A stretch of DNA of 37,226 nucleotides from Candidatus Niyogibacteria bacterium CG10_big_fil_rev_8_21_14_0_10_46_36 (GCA_002772995.1 PFCO01000003.1:2840-40065), one strand, 5' to 3'; positions 1 to 8,049 are shown, counted from the first letter of the stretch. The notes: generated by a model not told the origin, from the letters alone. Numbers and translations: made by a program.

Positions 1-110
1 AATGAGCGGCTCCGCCGCACACACTCCAAACTGCCAAAGAACCTGAAAACAAATCGGCTCGAACCATATTTTGTAAGGGCAAAAGAAATTTTTTCATACT
101 GATTTCTCTC

Positions 111-136
111 AATGGTCGGCAAACTTGCCGACCATT
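111..136. promoter_or_regulatory. 12-bp perfect inverted repeat (operator or terminator stem)
   Basis: Arms AATGGTCGGCAA (111-122) and TTGCCGACCATT (125-136) are perfectly complementary with two bases between them. The right arm runs into the likely -35 box TTGACT (135-140) of the following gene. It could be an operator for that promoter or the stem of a terminator for a gene left of the window. The following bases, GACTTTTATGG, are only weakly T-rich, so the operator reading is at least as good. Confidence 0.5.
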
Positions 137-163
137 GACTTTTATGGTGTAACCTGCTAATGT
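135..163 (+). promoter_or_regulatory. Promoter of the 224-844 gene
   Basis: TTGACT at 135-140 and TAATGT at 158-163 are separated by 17 bases, and TG at 155-156 gives an extended -10. Transcription would start near 170, leaving a leader of about 54 nt. The leader contains a small hairpin (CTTGGCA/TGCCGAG, about 174-190) and the ribosome binding site AAAGGAGGA at 208-216. Confidence 0.6.
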
Positions 164-223
164 GGAGTGGAATCTTGGCACTGTGCCGAGATAGTAATCG
201 TACCTTGAAAGGAGGAATAGACA

Positions 224-844
224 GTGAACACAAACACAGGACGAACAGTGGAGTTCCCTCAATTCTCGGGTATTCGGTGCCTCATGATGCCTTACATCCA
301 AGGCGATTCGGCGTCGATTCCCGACATCTATGCGTCTTACAGGGAAATCGTGGATTCGGTGTTTCTGAAAAAAGGCGACATTGGCTTCCTGACGATCGAC
401 GAATCTCTCGCCACTGGCGGGAAGCCCCATCGAGGACAGCGTGCAAAATTCGAGCGGGCGCTGCACACGGAAGCTGGAAGAGATCCGGCCAAGATCTACT
501 GTTGGGGGGGTGGAGGATGGGGTAAGCCCCCTCATCGCGTCACACTCGATCGGGATGTCAGGATCCTGCTCGCCAACAACCTCGACGACAGCTGCGCTGT
601 GTGGGATGCCGAACACGAGGACACCTCGCTCGACGGCGACATCGGCCACGCTGCAGGGGATTATCCATACGACTGTGCAGTTTTCCTGAAAGCCGGCGAG
701 GTGCACGAGATCGGCATTCTGACTCCTCATGAGAGCTTGCCGGTGCCGCAAGATTTCAACCGGCAATTTCTTCGGATCGTGTCGTCTGGAGTCCACGGCC
801 GCGAGGAGTATTTCACTCGCAATCCTCTGGTGTCGTTCAACTAA
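224..844 (+). CDS. Hypothetical protein, 206 aa, function unknown
   Basis: I do not recognise a family. The GTG start at 224 is chosen because AAAGGAGGA lies 7 nt upstream and a good promoter precedes it. The protein looks soluble, with no signal peptide or membrane segment. It is rich in Asp, Gly and His and has a glycine run next to tryptophans (WGGGGWG, about residues 94-100). By eye the coding sequence is more GC-rich than the two genes that follow. It stands alone: its own promoter on the left, a terminator at 848-891 on the right, and repeat-like palindromes beyond. The long uninterrupted frame with good start signals makes it a convincing gene; overlapping frames at 160-525 and 441-689 are shadows. 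Isolation, repeats and base composition suggest an accessory gene, which is inference. Confidence 0.75.
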   Translation: MNTNTGRTVEFPQFSGIRCLMMPYIQGDSASIPDIYASYREIVDSVFLKKGDIGFLTIDESLATGGKPHRGQRAKFERALHTEAGRDPAKIYCWGGGGWGKPPHRVTLDRDVRILLANNLDDSCAVWDAEHEDTSLDGDIGHAAGDYPYDCAVFLKAGEVHEIGILTPHESLPVPQDFNRQFLRIVSSGVHGREEYFTRNPLVSFN

Positions 845-847
845 GCC

Positions 848-891
848 AACCCGCCATCTCCTCACGGAGCTCTGGCGGGTTTCTTCTTTTT
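848..891 (+). terminator. Rho-independent terminator
   Basis: AACCCGCCA (848-856) pairs with TGGCGGGTT (873-881), followed by TTTCTTCTTTTT. It starts four bases after the stop codon of the 224-844 gene. Confidence 0.8.
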
Positions 892-1144
892 GATTTATTC
901 CTAAATTTTCCATAAAATACATTTGGCATTCGCTTCGCGAATTCTGAATTTATTCCGCCAAAGAAAAACTTGAAATTGTCAGTGCGTGCGGCGGAGCCGC
1001 TCATTTTTGCCCCGCCACACCCGAGCCGCGCGAAGCGCGGCGAGGGAATGCAGTTCGAGCTATTTTTAAAATACACCGCATCTAACAGCTAGCACGAGGA
1101 AGCTTGTTGGTAACTTCTTTATCGTGTTGATATAGAATTGAAAT
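892..1144. repeat. Intergenic stretch with REP-like palindromes
   Basis: No convincing gene; a 79-residue minus-strand frame (837-1076) looks like translated repeat. Palindromes include ATTCGCTTCGCGAAT near 940, GCGGCGGAGCCGC at about 988-1000 and GCCGCGCGAAGCGCGGC at about 1024-1040. The 20 bases at 986-1005 are the exact reverse complement of bases 1-20 of the window, so the 224-844 gene lies between inverted copies of one short element. The right end (about 1120-1144) is AT-rich and probably carries the promoter of the next gene. Confidence 0.5.
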
Positions 1145-1789
1145 ATGGAAATGGAAATCGTGATTTTAATATTAGGTTGGGCACTTGGGTTACTATCGGT
1201 GGTACTAAGCGACTTTTATCGTGATTGGCGCGAGAACAAAATCGCCAGACCCGCATTGTTGGAAGAACTACATGAACTTCGACAGAGGCTCGTGCACCAT
1301 GTTTTTTTGATTCAACACAAACACGGAACTGTGGATCACAAGTTTATCAAATGGGCACACTCCGCGTTAACGCAATATAAAGGTGCGAACATTAATTCGA
1401 CCGAATCGTTAATCAATAATCTCACCACGCTATTAAACCTATCAAAAGAAGAGGTGGATGCGATTGCACAAGCAACTAAGCAACAGAAAGATCCGCGCCG
1501 ACAAACAGGTCTGCGAAAACATTCATTGCCAATGCTAGAGACTAATATGGAAACAGTAAGAAAATTCAACCCTATTCTTCGTGGTAAAATCCTCGAAATA
1601 AAAACTCGTGTTGATTTTTTGAATGAACTTATAGACGAGACTCGCTACTACTTTAAACTCTCTTTTGAGAGCGGGATAACGCCAGAAAATTACCAAATAG
1701 CGAACCAAAACCTGATTGAGACCTCTATGTTTTATGCAGCTCGTGCAAAAAATATTGTGGATTTAATTGGCGAAATTCCTGAAAAGTAA
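1145..1789 (+). CDS. Hypothetical membrane-anchored protein, 214 aa
   Basis: No family recognised. A hydrophobic segment at about residues 4-23 (IVILILGWALGLLSVVLS) is followed by a charged segment with Arg and Lys, as expected for one N-terminal membrane anchor with the rest of the protein in the cytoplasm. The remainder is polar and mostly helical in character, with possible coiled coil around residues 40-55 and 140-175. There is no Shine-Dalgarno sequence. An AT-rich TATAGA-like -10 about 10 nt upstream suggests a very short leader. A second in-frame ATG two codons in is an alternative start. The gene lies 42 nt before another small AT-rich gene, and the two may belong together. Both are AT-richer than the gene on their left. 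Confidence 0.65.
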   Translation: MEMEIVILILGWALGLLSVVLSDFYRDWRENKIARPALLEELHELRQRLVHHVFLIQHKHGTVDHKFIKWAHSALTQYKGANINSTESLINNLTTLLNLSKEEVDAIAQATKQQKDPRRQTGLRKHSLPMLETNMETVRKFNPILRGKILEIKTRVDFLNELIDETRYYFKLSFESGITPENYQIANQNLIETSMFYAARAKNIVDLIGEIPEK

Positions 1790-1818
1790 ACGTATTTTAT
1801 ACCTTGAGTGATTAGCGA

Positions 1819-1824
1819 TATAAT
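1819..1824 (+). promoter_or_regulatory. -10 box TATAAT, leaderless start
   Basis: TATAAT lies 7 nt before the ATG at 1832, so the transcript would begin at or next to the start codon. No clear -35 was found. Confidence 0.5.
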
Positions 1825-1831
1825 AAAAAGT

Positions 1832-2110
1832 ATGAAAAAGAATTTACTAATTTTGATTGTCGCTATATTGATCAGTTTTTTCGCAGGATATTCCTATAAA
1901 AATGTAGATATTTACGAAGCTGCGGAGGATTACCCTAAAACTTCGTTAAGTCTACCGGCACAATGGTTTATGATGGAATCGAGCCTTGGCTGGGAGAAAA
2001 TGATGTTCATATTTGGATATGCCGATAATATTGAAGTGTGTGAGCACCTTGTTGAGGTTGCTAAAGAAGAATCTCCTAGTAGGGACTTTAGATGCACAGA
2101 CGCTAATTAA
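1832..2110 (+). CDS. Small exported or anchored hypothetical protein, 92 aa
   Basis: The N-terminus is MKKN followed by a hydrophobic stretch (LLILIVAILISFFAGY), a signal peptide or signal anchor. The rest, about 70 residues, is acidic and has two cysteines (in EVCEHL and FRCTDA). The ATG at 1832 is preferred over an upstream in-frame codon at 1808 because it sits 7 nt after TATAAT and begins with the typical Met-Lys-Lys of an export signal. No family recognised. The two cysteines could form a disulfide outside the membrane. The gene follows the membrane-anchored protein by 42 nt. Confidence 0.6.
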   Translation: MKKNLLILIVAILISFFAGYSYKNVDIYEAAEDYPKTSLSLPAQWFMMESSLGWEKMMFIFGYADNIEVCEHLVEVAKEESPSRDFRCTDAN

Positions 2111-2141
2111 AACATAAGGCGCTCGAGGAACCTTACATTGC

Positions 2142-2253
2142 TATACTGAAAAAGCTGAAAATAACCTTACAGGGCTTGACCGACTACGGTTCCAGCCCGA
2201 GGTAGCCCGCAGAATTGAGCGCCCGCCAAGTCGCAAGACATGGCGGGTTTTTT
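2142..2253 (+). ncRNA. Candidate structured small RNA with own promoter and terminator
   Basis: TATACT at 2142-2147 could start a transcript near 2154. The next 95 bases have no good reading frame but contain a stem (GGGCT 2172-2176 with AGCCC 2194-2198) enclosing a smaller one (ACCG-ACTA-CGGT). They end in a strong terminator: CCCGCCA 2222-2228, TGGCGGG 2241-2247, then TTTTTT. It does not match the conserved cores I know for SRP RNA, tmRNA, 6S RNA or RNase P RNA. It may instead be only the untranslated end of the 1832-2110 transcript. The terminator part is secure; the RNA gene is a hypothesis. Confidence 0.35.
2222..2253 (+). terminator. Rho-independent terminator upstream of recG
   Basis: A 7-bp GC-rich stem (CCCGCCA/TGGCGGG) is followed by six T residues. 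It separates the small genes on the left from recG. Confidence 0.8.
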
Positions 2254-2290
2254 GTTTGTCTTTTCGTGGAGTTTTACGCATTATGAAGAG

Positions 2291-4423
2291 ATGAATAGCC
2301 CGCTTGCAAAACATATTACCGTAAGACCGCAACATGAGCGGGCGCTTTCGCATTTGGGCATAAAAACGGTGCGCGACATGCTCTATCACTTCCCTATCCG
2401 GTACAAATCGTTTGCCGACCAAAAAGCAATCGCCGATCTTTCTGAAGGCGATGAAGCAACAATACAAGGGCGTGTTATACATGCAAAAGCACAAAAAACC
2501 TGGAAGAAAAAAATAAACATCGCCGAAACAATCGTATCGGACGGCACGGGTTCCATACGGATTGTATGGTTTAACCAGCCGTACATGGCAAATATTCTTT
2601 CAAAGGGCGCTCTGCATACTTTTTCGGGCAAAGTCGGGTGCGACAAAAAAGGGCTCGTTATGGCAAACCCCCGCTACGAGAGCATTACAAAATTCTCAAA
2701 AGAAAAAGACCTTATCATTGAAGACGGCGACAAGTTAACACCATTTTATCCCGAAACAAAAGGAATATCCTCGCGCTGGATGTCATTTGCAATTCAAAAG
2801 CTTTTCCGCGCGATGCAAGACGGCGTAATCACAACACAAGACACGCTCCCTGACTACATCCGCGAACGCTACAAGCTGCCTGAAATTACTCAAGCCCTCC
2901 ACGCAATCCACATGCCAAAAAAGCGCGCGCACATTGAAACTGCCCAAAAACGCTTTGCGTTTGAGGAGATATTTTACATACAATTATTGCGCCAGCAAGA
3001 ACGCGCCCTACGCGAAGCGCATCCGTCCTACATTATAGAAGCACCTCAAGAGACCTTAGCGCCCTTCCTTGAGTCGCTCCCCTTTACGCTTACAGGCGCC
3101 CAAAAAAGCGCGGTTGATGCCGTTTTTAAAAACCTCGCAAACACATCTCCCATGGCGCGGCTCCTTGAAGGAGACGTCGGATCAGGAAAGACCGTAGTGG
3201 CAGCCGCCGCCATAAACGCAGTAACTGACGCGGGGATGCAAGCAGCATTTATGGCGCCGACCGAGGTTGTCGCGCGCCAGCATTACCAAGAACTCCAAAC
3301 GCTCTTCAAAGAAAAGCGGTTAAAGCTCGGGCTTATCACCTCGTCTGAATGCCGCAAATTCCCTTCAAAAGTAAGCTACGAACCCGATACGCACATTTCT
3401 AAAAGCCAGCTCTTAACATGGGTGGCATCGGGCGAAATAGACATTCTTGTGGGAACGCACGCGCTCATCCAAAAAAATGTAACATTCAAAACGCTTGCGC
3501 TTGCGGTAATAGACGAACAGCACCGCTTCGGCATCAAACAGCGGGCAAAGCTCGCAAGCCGCGCAAACGAAAAGATACCTCATTTATTGAGCATGACCGC
3601 AACCCCGATACCGCGGACTCTCGCACTCACCATTTACGGCGACCTGGACCTGACACTCTTAGACGAAATGCCTCCGGGGAGAAAACCGATACAAACATCC
3701 ATAGTAGAAAAAGAAAAGCGGCAGGACGCCTACGATTTTATGAAAAAAGAACTACACGCGGGGAGGCAAGCGTATGTCGTATGCCCCCGCATTGAGGAAG
3801 AGGCGAAAACCGACAATCCCCTCTTTTTGGATATGAAGTCCGTCAAAGCGGAATACAAGAAACTCAAAAAAGATATTTTCCCCGAGTTTGAAATAGGGAT
3901 GCTCCACGGGCAATTAACTCCGAAAGAAAAAGAAAAAACAATGAGAGAATTCCGTGAAGGCAAGATACAGGTACTTGTTGCGACATCTGTTATTGAAGTG
4001 GGTGTTAATGTCCCGAACGCGACCATTATGATGATTGAGGGCGCGGAGCGGTTCGGACTTGCCCAGCTCCATCAATTGCGCGGACGGGTGTTGCGGGGCA
4101 CGCACCAGCCGTATTGTTTTGTGTTTACCGATTCCGCATCCGACAAAACAAAAGAGCGCATGCACGCACTCATCAAAGCAAAAAATGGTTTTGAGCTTGC
4201 CGAGTACGACTTGCAATTCCGTGGGGCGGGCGAACTTACGGGCACCAAACAATGGGGTATTTCGGATGTCGGCATGATGGCTCTTCAAAATCTCAAAATG
4301 GTAGAAGCAGCCCGCAGCGAAGCCCAAACTCTTTTAAAGCAAGACGCAAAGCTCGCCTCCCACCCCATCCTCAAAGAAAAACTCCAAAACCTCGCACAAG
4401 AAAGCCTTATTCATTTTGAATAA
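2291..4423 (+). CDS. recG: ATP-dependent DNA helicase RecG, 710 aa
   Basis: RecG unwinds and remodels stalled replication forks and Holliday junctions. In order: an N-terminal OB-fold wedge domain (about residues 1-150), Walker A GDVGSGKT (294-301), the Walker B DEQH box (407-410), SMTATPIPRTLAL (motif III region), and the C-terminal helicase motif QLRGRVLRG. The length is typical of the family. The frame is open from 2240, but those extra codons overlap the terminator hairpin, so ATG 2291 is preferred. It lies 6 nt after CATTAT (2279-2284), a pattern shared with other housekeeping genes here. The gene is convergent with the glycosyltransferase and shares a terminator with it. Confidence 0.97.
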   Translation: MNSPLAKHITVRPQHERALSHLGIKTVRDMLYHFPIRYKSFADQKAIADLSEGDEATIQGRVIHAKAQKTWKKKINIAETIVSDGTGSIRIVWFNQPYMANILSKGALHTFSGKVGCDKKGLVMANPRYESITKFSKEKDLIIEDGDKLTPFYPETKGISSRWMSFAIQKLFRAMQDGVITTQDTLPDYIRERYKLPEITQALHAIHMPKKRAHIETAQKRFAFEEIFYIQLLRQQERALREAHPSYIIEAPQETLAPFLESLPFTLTGAQKSAVDAVFKNLANTSPMARLLEGDVGSGKTVVAAAAINAVTDAGMQAAFMAPTEVVARQHYQELQTLFKEKRLKLGLITSSECRKFPSKVSYEPDTHISKSQLLTWVASGEIDILVGTHALIQKNVTFKTLALAVIDEQHRFGIKQRAKLASRANEKIPHLLSMTATPIPRTLALTIYGDLDLTLLDEMPPGRKPIQTSIVEKEKRQDAYDFMKKELHAGRQAYVVCPRIEEEAKTDNPLFLDMKSVKAEYKKLKKDIFPEFEIGMLHGQLTPKEKEKTMREFREGKIQVLVATSVIEVGVNVPNATIMMIEGAERFGLAQLHQLRGRVLRGTHQPYCFVFTDSASDKTKERMHALIKAKNGFELAEYDLQFRGAGELTGTKQWGISDVGMMALQNLKMVEAARSEAQTLLKQDAKLASHPILKEKLQNLAQESLIHFE

Positions 4424-4458
4424 ATAAACGGCTCACACCCCGTGTGAGCCGTTTATTT
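4422..4458. terminator. Bidirectional terminator between recG and glycosyltransferase
   Basis: Arms of 17 bp (4422-4438 and 4442-4458) with a CCC loop and T-rich sequence on both sides. The core stem AAACGGCTCACAC/GTGTGAGCCGTTT recurs at 19405-19434. The right arm overlaps the last codons of the minus-strand gene. Confidence 0.9.
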
Positions 4459-6006
4459 TGGCTCTGTTGAGCCGTTTTGAGAACCTGCCCGATGCTTCGG
4501 TGTCACCCAAAATCCTAAGGGTTTGTTTATCATCAAGCGGGTTTGTGCCTCTATTCCTGGGATTGAGCCGAAAACGATTATAGTTATCGGAATGAATGCC
4601 CATTGGACAATCATAAGGATTGAGCCAAATACCCCCTGCCCTTCGGGGCGCTTCGGCAAAAATGACCACGATATCGGCACAAGCACCAAAAGCCCCGCGA
4701 GTGCCAATGTCATGAGTATCTGGAGCGTCCGTGGCAAGTTGTAGGACAAAAGCGTTGAATTAAATTCCTGTCCGCCGAGAAGTAACGGCATCCACCCCAC
4801 CGAAAACAACAACAAAGGATTAGTCGCTAACGACCAAAAACCTTCGAGCTGCGCGAACACATAGTGCACTTTTTTCCTCCATGGAATTTTTTTATTCTTC
4901 CCGAAACAAAACAACAGATACGGGATGTTTTCCGCCCCCCACATCCATCTGCGTTGCTGGCGGTACACCTGCTTTGCCGTCTGCCAAAAGCTCTTGCCGA
5001 CATTTACATCCATAGACACGGGATATGACAACGGCACAACCCGGTAATCGCCATCGTAATGCAAAAATCCATTCCAAAAGATGCGCGAATCTTCGGACAC
5101 CATGTTTTTTTGCCAATACCCCACCTCAACCAGCATTTTTAAACTCATGGAGTGCGACGAAAATGTTACTAAGCGCTCGGGGCGCTCCTGCTCCATCATC
5201 TGCCAAAATGTATTTGAGCTTGCCACCACGCGCGAAAAAAACGACGCCTCCCACATGTTGTTGTTATACAACGGCACCGGCTGGTACGAGGAACGATGCG
5301 GTTTTTCTGCAGTCAAAAAGTGATACGCAAGACAATAAAAATAATCGGGAAAGACCTGCGTGTCTACATCAAATGCAGACACCAATACATTCTCGTACGG
5401 GATGTGCTCGGCATCGACAATGTTCCGTTTTACCTCCGCGAGCGCCCACGACGAATTAGACCCTTTGCCCGGAATTTCTCCTTCAAGCGTTGCGGGGTGC
5501 ACGGTAACCGCAAAAAACTGAAATGCGTCTTTGAATTCTTCTTTCAGGAGAAGCGCCTGCTCTTTTGCTTTTTCCCCCGCGCGCTCCTCAAGCGCAAGCA
5601 CGACAATAAACCGCTCGCGCGGCCAGCGCGCGTTTTTCAGCCGTTCCAGCGTTTCTTTTATCACATCATATGGCTCGTTATAGGTAGGTAAAAGCACAAG
5701 CTGCCAGAGCGAATCCCATTTTAAATTTTTCATCCGTGATTGCCAGTCGGTTTTTTGGAAACGGCGCATGCGCGCCCAATTTACCCGGAGATGCACCAAT
5801 AAATAAAATGTACGGATGACCCAATAGATACTAAAAAGGATAATAAAAATAGCAATGCCCAAAGGCCAGAGCCATGAGAATAACAGCACCGCTCCGATAG
5901 TCCCCCATGCCAAAAGCCCCGGCACCATTTCAAAAAAGCGGTACGTAAGTCTGTCGCGCCCGACAAGGTCATTATGTGAGGCAATATGAATAAATTCCTG
6001 TTGCAT
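4453..6006 (-). CDS. Family 2 membrane glycosyltransferase (cellulose synthase-like), 517 aa
   Basis: Two hydrophobic segments at about residues 30-70 precede a GT-A catalytic domain. It has LPTYNEP (106-112), the nucleotide-sugar/metal motif DVDT (213-216), SED (304-306, likely catalytic Asp) and QQRRW (350-354). This is the D, DxD, ED, QxxRW pattern of processive GT2 enzymes such as cellulose, hyaluronan and curdlan synthases. Further membrane segments follow at about 385-405 and 425-490. It probably polymerises or transfers sugar at the inner face of the membrane for a surface glycan; substrate and product cannot be read from sequence. No PilZ domain is visible. The small membrane protein upstream on the same strand is separated by 91 nt and may be co-transcribed. 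No Shine-Dalgarno is evident before the ATG. Confidence 0.9.
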   Translation of the reverse strand: MQQEFIHIASHNDLVGRDRLTYRFFEMVPGLLAWGTIGAVLLFSWLWPLGIAIFIILFSIYWVIRTFYLLVHLRVNWARMRRFQKTDWQSRMKNLKWDSLWQLVLLPTYNEPYDVIKETLERLKNARWPRERFIVVLALEERAGEKAKEQALLLKEEFKDAFQFFAVTVHPATLEGEIPGKGSNSSWALAEVKRNIVDAEHIPYENVLVSAFDVDTQVFPDYFYCLAYHFLTAEKPHRSSYQPVPLYNNNMWEASFFSRVVASSNTFWQMMEQERPERLVTFSSHSMSLKMLVEVGYWQKNMVSEDSRIFWNGFLHYDGDYRVVPLSYPVSMDVNVGKSFWQTAKQVYRQQRRWMWGAENIPYLLFCFGKNKKIPWRKKVHYVFAQLEGFWSLATNPLLLFSVGWMPLLLGGQEFNSTLLSYNLPRTLQILMTLALAGLLVLVPISWSFLPKRPEGQGVFGSILMIVQWAFIPITIIVFGSIPGIEAQTRLMINKPLGFWVTPKHRAGSQNGSTEPK

Positions 6007-6097
6007 AAAAAGAACGCCCGGAATAATCCCCCGGGGTCATATCCGCACTATGCAGAGCATCTGCATTCCACTACCCTACTGGTTCCTGTGCCCTTTT

Positions 6098-6394
6098 TCA
6101 AGCGGACGGCTCTTCGGCTTTTTCGGTATGCCGATATATCAGTTTATAGAAATCCTTGTAGGTAAGTCCCTGAATCGCAGAACCCATAAGCAAGCCGTAT
6201 AAGATAGTATTATAGAGATCGATAATTGAAAGGCTCGCAAGCGCGACCCCGCACAAAAACCAATGATGCAGATGGACGATATACTTGTCTTTTACACGAA
6301 AACGGAACGACGGTATGCGCCCGCGCTCGCCCACTTTTTTCCCCGCTATAAAATGGGATACAAAAAACCCTATAAATACATTAAGCACTATCAT
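6098..6394 (-). CDS. Small membrane protein with HLHHW motif, 98 aa
   Basis: The protein is almost all membrane: a first hydrophobic segment at residues 1-18, then VHLHHW (about 40-45) at the start of two further hydrophobic stretches (about 46-78), and a polar tail. The clustered histidines at the membrane edge could bind a metal or heme, but no family is recognised. ATG 6394 is supported by TATAAT at 6409-6414 (reverse strand), giving a leader of only about 7-8 nt. It lies upstream of the glycosyltransferase on the same strand with a short palindrome (TGCAGAGCATCTGCA, 6051-6065) between them, so a role in the same envelope process is plausible but inferred. Confidence 0.7.
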   Translation of the reverse strand: MIVLNVFIGFFVSHFIAGKKVGERGRIPSFRFRVKDKYIVHLHHWFLCGVALASLSIIDLYNTILYGLLMGSAIQGLTYKDFYKLIYRHTEKAEEPSA

Positions 6395-6449
6395 ATTGCT
6401 ACATATGTATTATATCATTTTCGGCATCTGGGAAAGGATCTGCTTGTTA

Positions 6450-6480
6450 AAAAAGTCCGGCGCATTGCCGGACTTTTTCT
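6450..6480. terminator. Terminator after the AAA+ ATPase gene
   Basis: AAAAAGTCCGGC (6450-6461) pairs with GCCGGACTTTTT (6467-6478). The stem works on either strand; it follows the stop codon of the minus-strand AAA+ gene directly. Confidence 0.85.
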
Positions 6481-7994
6481 TATTTTTTAGGCGTATTTCC
6501 GCCTTTTTGAGGAGGGTCATCACGAGATGCGCCATCCGTATCAGATGAGAGTTTTACTGAAAAATTGAGGTACTTGTCAAATAGCTCCTGAAGAAAATCA
6601 TCGAGCTCCTTTGTCACATCAATGTTCTTAGTCTCGCGTTTCTTAAACGGACAGAATCCGCCTCCCGCGGGCCGCTCGGTTCTCCGCACAACGATATGCG
6701 CGTCTCCCTTTTCTTTGTAGGTTTCTCCGTGCGGGTTTTTAAATTCTACATCCAGCAGAATTTGATCGCCCGAAAGAATGCCTTGGTTTAAGACACGAAC
6801 CGATATCTCTTCGCTGACATATTTTTGTATAAGCGGCTTAAGGTTACGGGCACCGTACCGGGGGCTGATGCCTTCGTGTACGATAAAATCTTCGAGCTGG
6901 GGAGTGCATGATATGTCAACATATCCGGAGGAATTCACTTTGGCATCCGATATCTTGCTGTATACTTCCTTTTTGAGCATAAGCCGCATGACTTGGCGCC
7001 ACTGCTCGTAGTTGAGAAGCCGGAACACAACGATGCTTCGTCTCCCGCCGATACGGCTCAAGAATTCGGGATAGAATTTTCTGTCTTGGGTATCTTCTAT
7101 CTTCCGGATAACGCTCTGGTAGATTTGATAATCGCGCAAAGCCTCTTCGTCCTGTTCTGCTCTCGCCCCGGTCGCAGGGAGTGAAAACCCGATATGGCGC
7201 TCATCAATAAGATCGCCGATAACCTCTTCGGTGCCTACATTCGTCGTAAAGATAGTGCATACGCCCTGGAATGGTATCTTCATGCCGTTCATAAGGGTCA
7301 TATATCCCTTATCAAGCGGTTGGAGACACGCCCGCTGGATGGCATGGTCCGCCTTTTCTATCTCGTCATAAATGACTACGGCACGGGGCGTTATAGTTTC
7401 TATTCTTTCCGATATTTCATCGAGCTTGTGTTCCATTTCTTCGCTTGCTTCCGCGCCGCGCTCGGGAGAAAGTTTGCTTATGAGCGCTTCCATCGTCTTT
7501 TTGTTCTTCTTCATCCAGGCAATCATGGACTTATACAGCGTCTCTGCGTCTTTGTCTCCGCTGATGATGCGCTCAAGCGGACTTTCTTCATCATATCCGA
7601 CATAGCCAGGAGGCGCGCCTTTTAAGAATGATGCTTCGTGGCGCTCTCCGAGATCACCGCACGCAATGAGAATAGCAGGACAATTCCACATAGCCGCAAT
7701 CTGCAACGCGAGCTCAGTTTTTCCGACACCGGGCGGTCCGCCGAATATGAGCGAAGTAACCGGTGCCTCTTTTGAGTTCAGTCCCGCTTCGTAAATAGTA
7801 AGCGCGCGGAGCACTTTGTTTATCGCGCGTTCCTGTCCGATAACAACCGAGTTGAGATATGTTTCGCGCTCCTGCAAATCAGGAGGGAGCGCGCCGCGTT
7901 CAATGACATGGGAATAATCTTCAACTCGCAGAACATCGGGGGGAAGAGCGATAATAGCCTTTTCGCCCTTCTTATCTGTCTTTTTCTTGCGCAT
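6480..7994 (-). CDS. Solo Clp/Hsp100-type AAA+ ATPase, 504 aa
   Basis: One AAA+ module resembling the second ring (D2) of ClpA/ClpB. Walker A GGPPGVGKTE (85-94), pore loop GAPPGYVGYDE (126-136), Walker B VVIYDE (206-211), sensor 1 TTN (250-252), arginine finger in FLSRIG (about 314), sensor 2 GARNLK (381-386). There is no Clp N-domain, first AAA ring, ClpX zinc finger or ClpP-binding loop that I can see. Between pore loop and Walker B are about 70 residues where ClpB D2 has about 20; the extra part is highly charged and helical (about 140-200). The C-terminus adds a polar tail with CPFKKRETK. The start at 7994 has AAGGAGGA 3 nt upstream. It has its own terminator, and another terminator separates it from spoVR. 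Likely role: ATP-driven threading or remodelling of proteins, perhaps for the PrkA/SpoVR neighbours (inference). Confidence 0.85.
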   Translation of the reverse strand: MRKKKTDKKGEKAIIALPPDVLRVEDYSHVIERGALPPDLQERETYLNSVVIGQERAINKVLRALTIYEAGLNSKEAPVTSLIFGGPPGVGKTELALQIAAMWNCPAILIACGDLGERHEASFLKGAPPGYVGYDEESPLERIISGDKDAETLYKSMIAWMKKNKKTMEALISKLSPERGAEASEEMEHKLDEISERIETITPRAVVIYDEIEKADHAIQRACLQPLDKGYMTLMNGMKIPFQGVCTIFTTNVGTEEVIGDLIDERHIGFSLPATGARAEQDEEALRDYQIYQSVIRKIEDTQDRKFYPEFLSRIGGRRSIVVFRLLNYEQWRQVMRLMLKKEVYSKISDAKVNSSGYVDISCTPQLEDFIVHEGISPRYGARNLKPLIQKYVSEEISVRVLNQGILSGDQILLDVEFKNPHGETYKEKGDAHIVVRRTERPAGGGFCPFKKRETKNIDVTKELDDFLQELFDKYLNFSVKLSSDTDGASRDDPPQKGGNTPKK

Positions 7995-8049
7995 TATTCC
8001 TCCTTATCCGCATAGTGCGAATGAGTTTGCAAAGATATATCTACCCTCC

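Noticed and set aside
837-1076. Minus-strand 79-residue frame
   Set aside because: It overlaps a terminator and is made of translated palindromic repeats (RFARLGCGG-type), with no start signals.
2154-2253. SRP RNA, tmRNA or 6S RNA upstream of recG
   Set aside because: The conserved SRP tetraloop and asymmetric-loop bases, the tmRNA tRNA-like ends and 6S length are all missing.
2240-2290. Longer start for RecG
   Set aside because: The first codons fall in the terminator stem and T run; ATG 2291 gives the normal RecG N-terminus.
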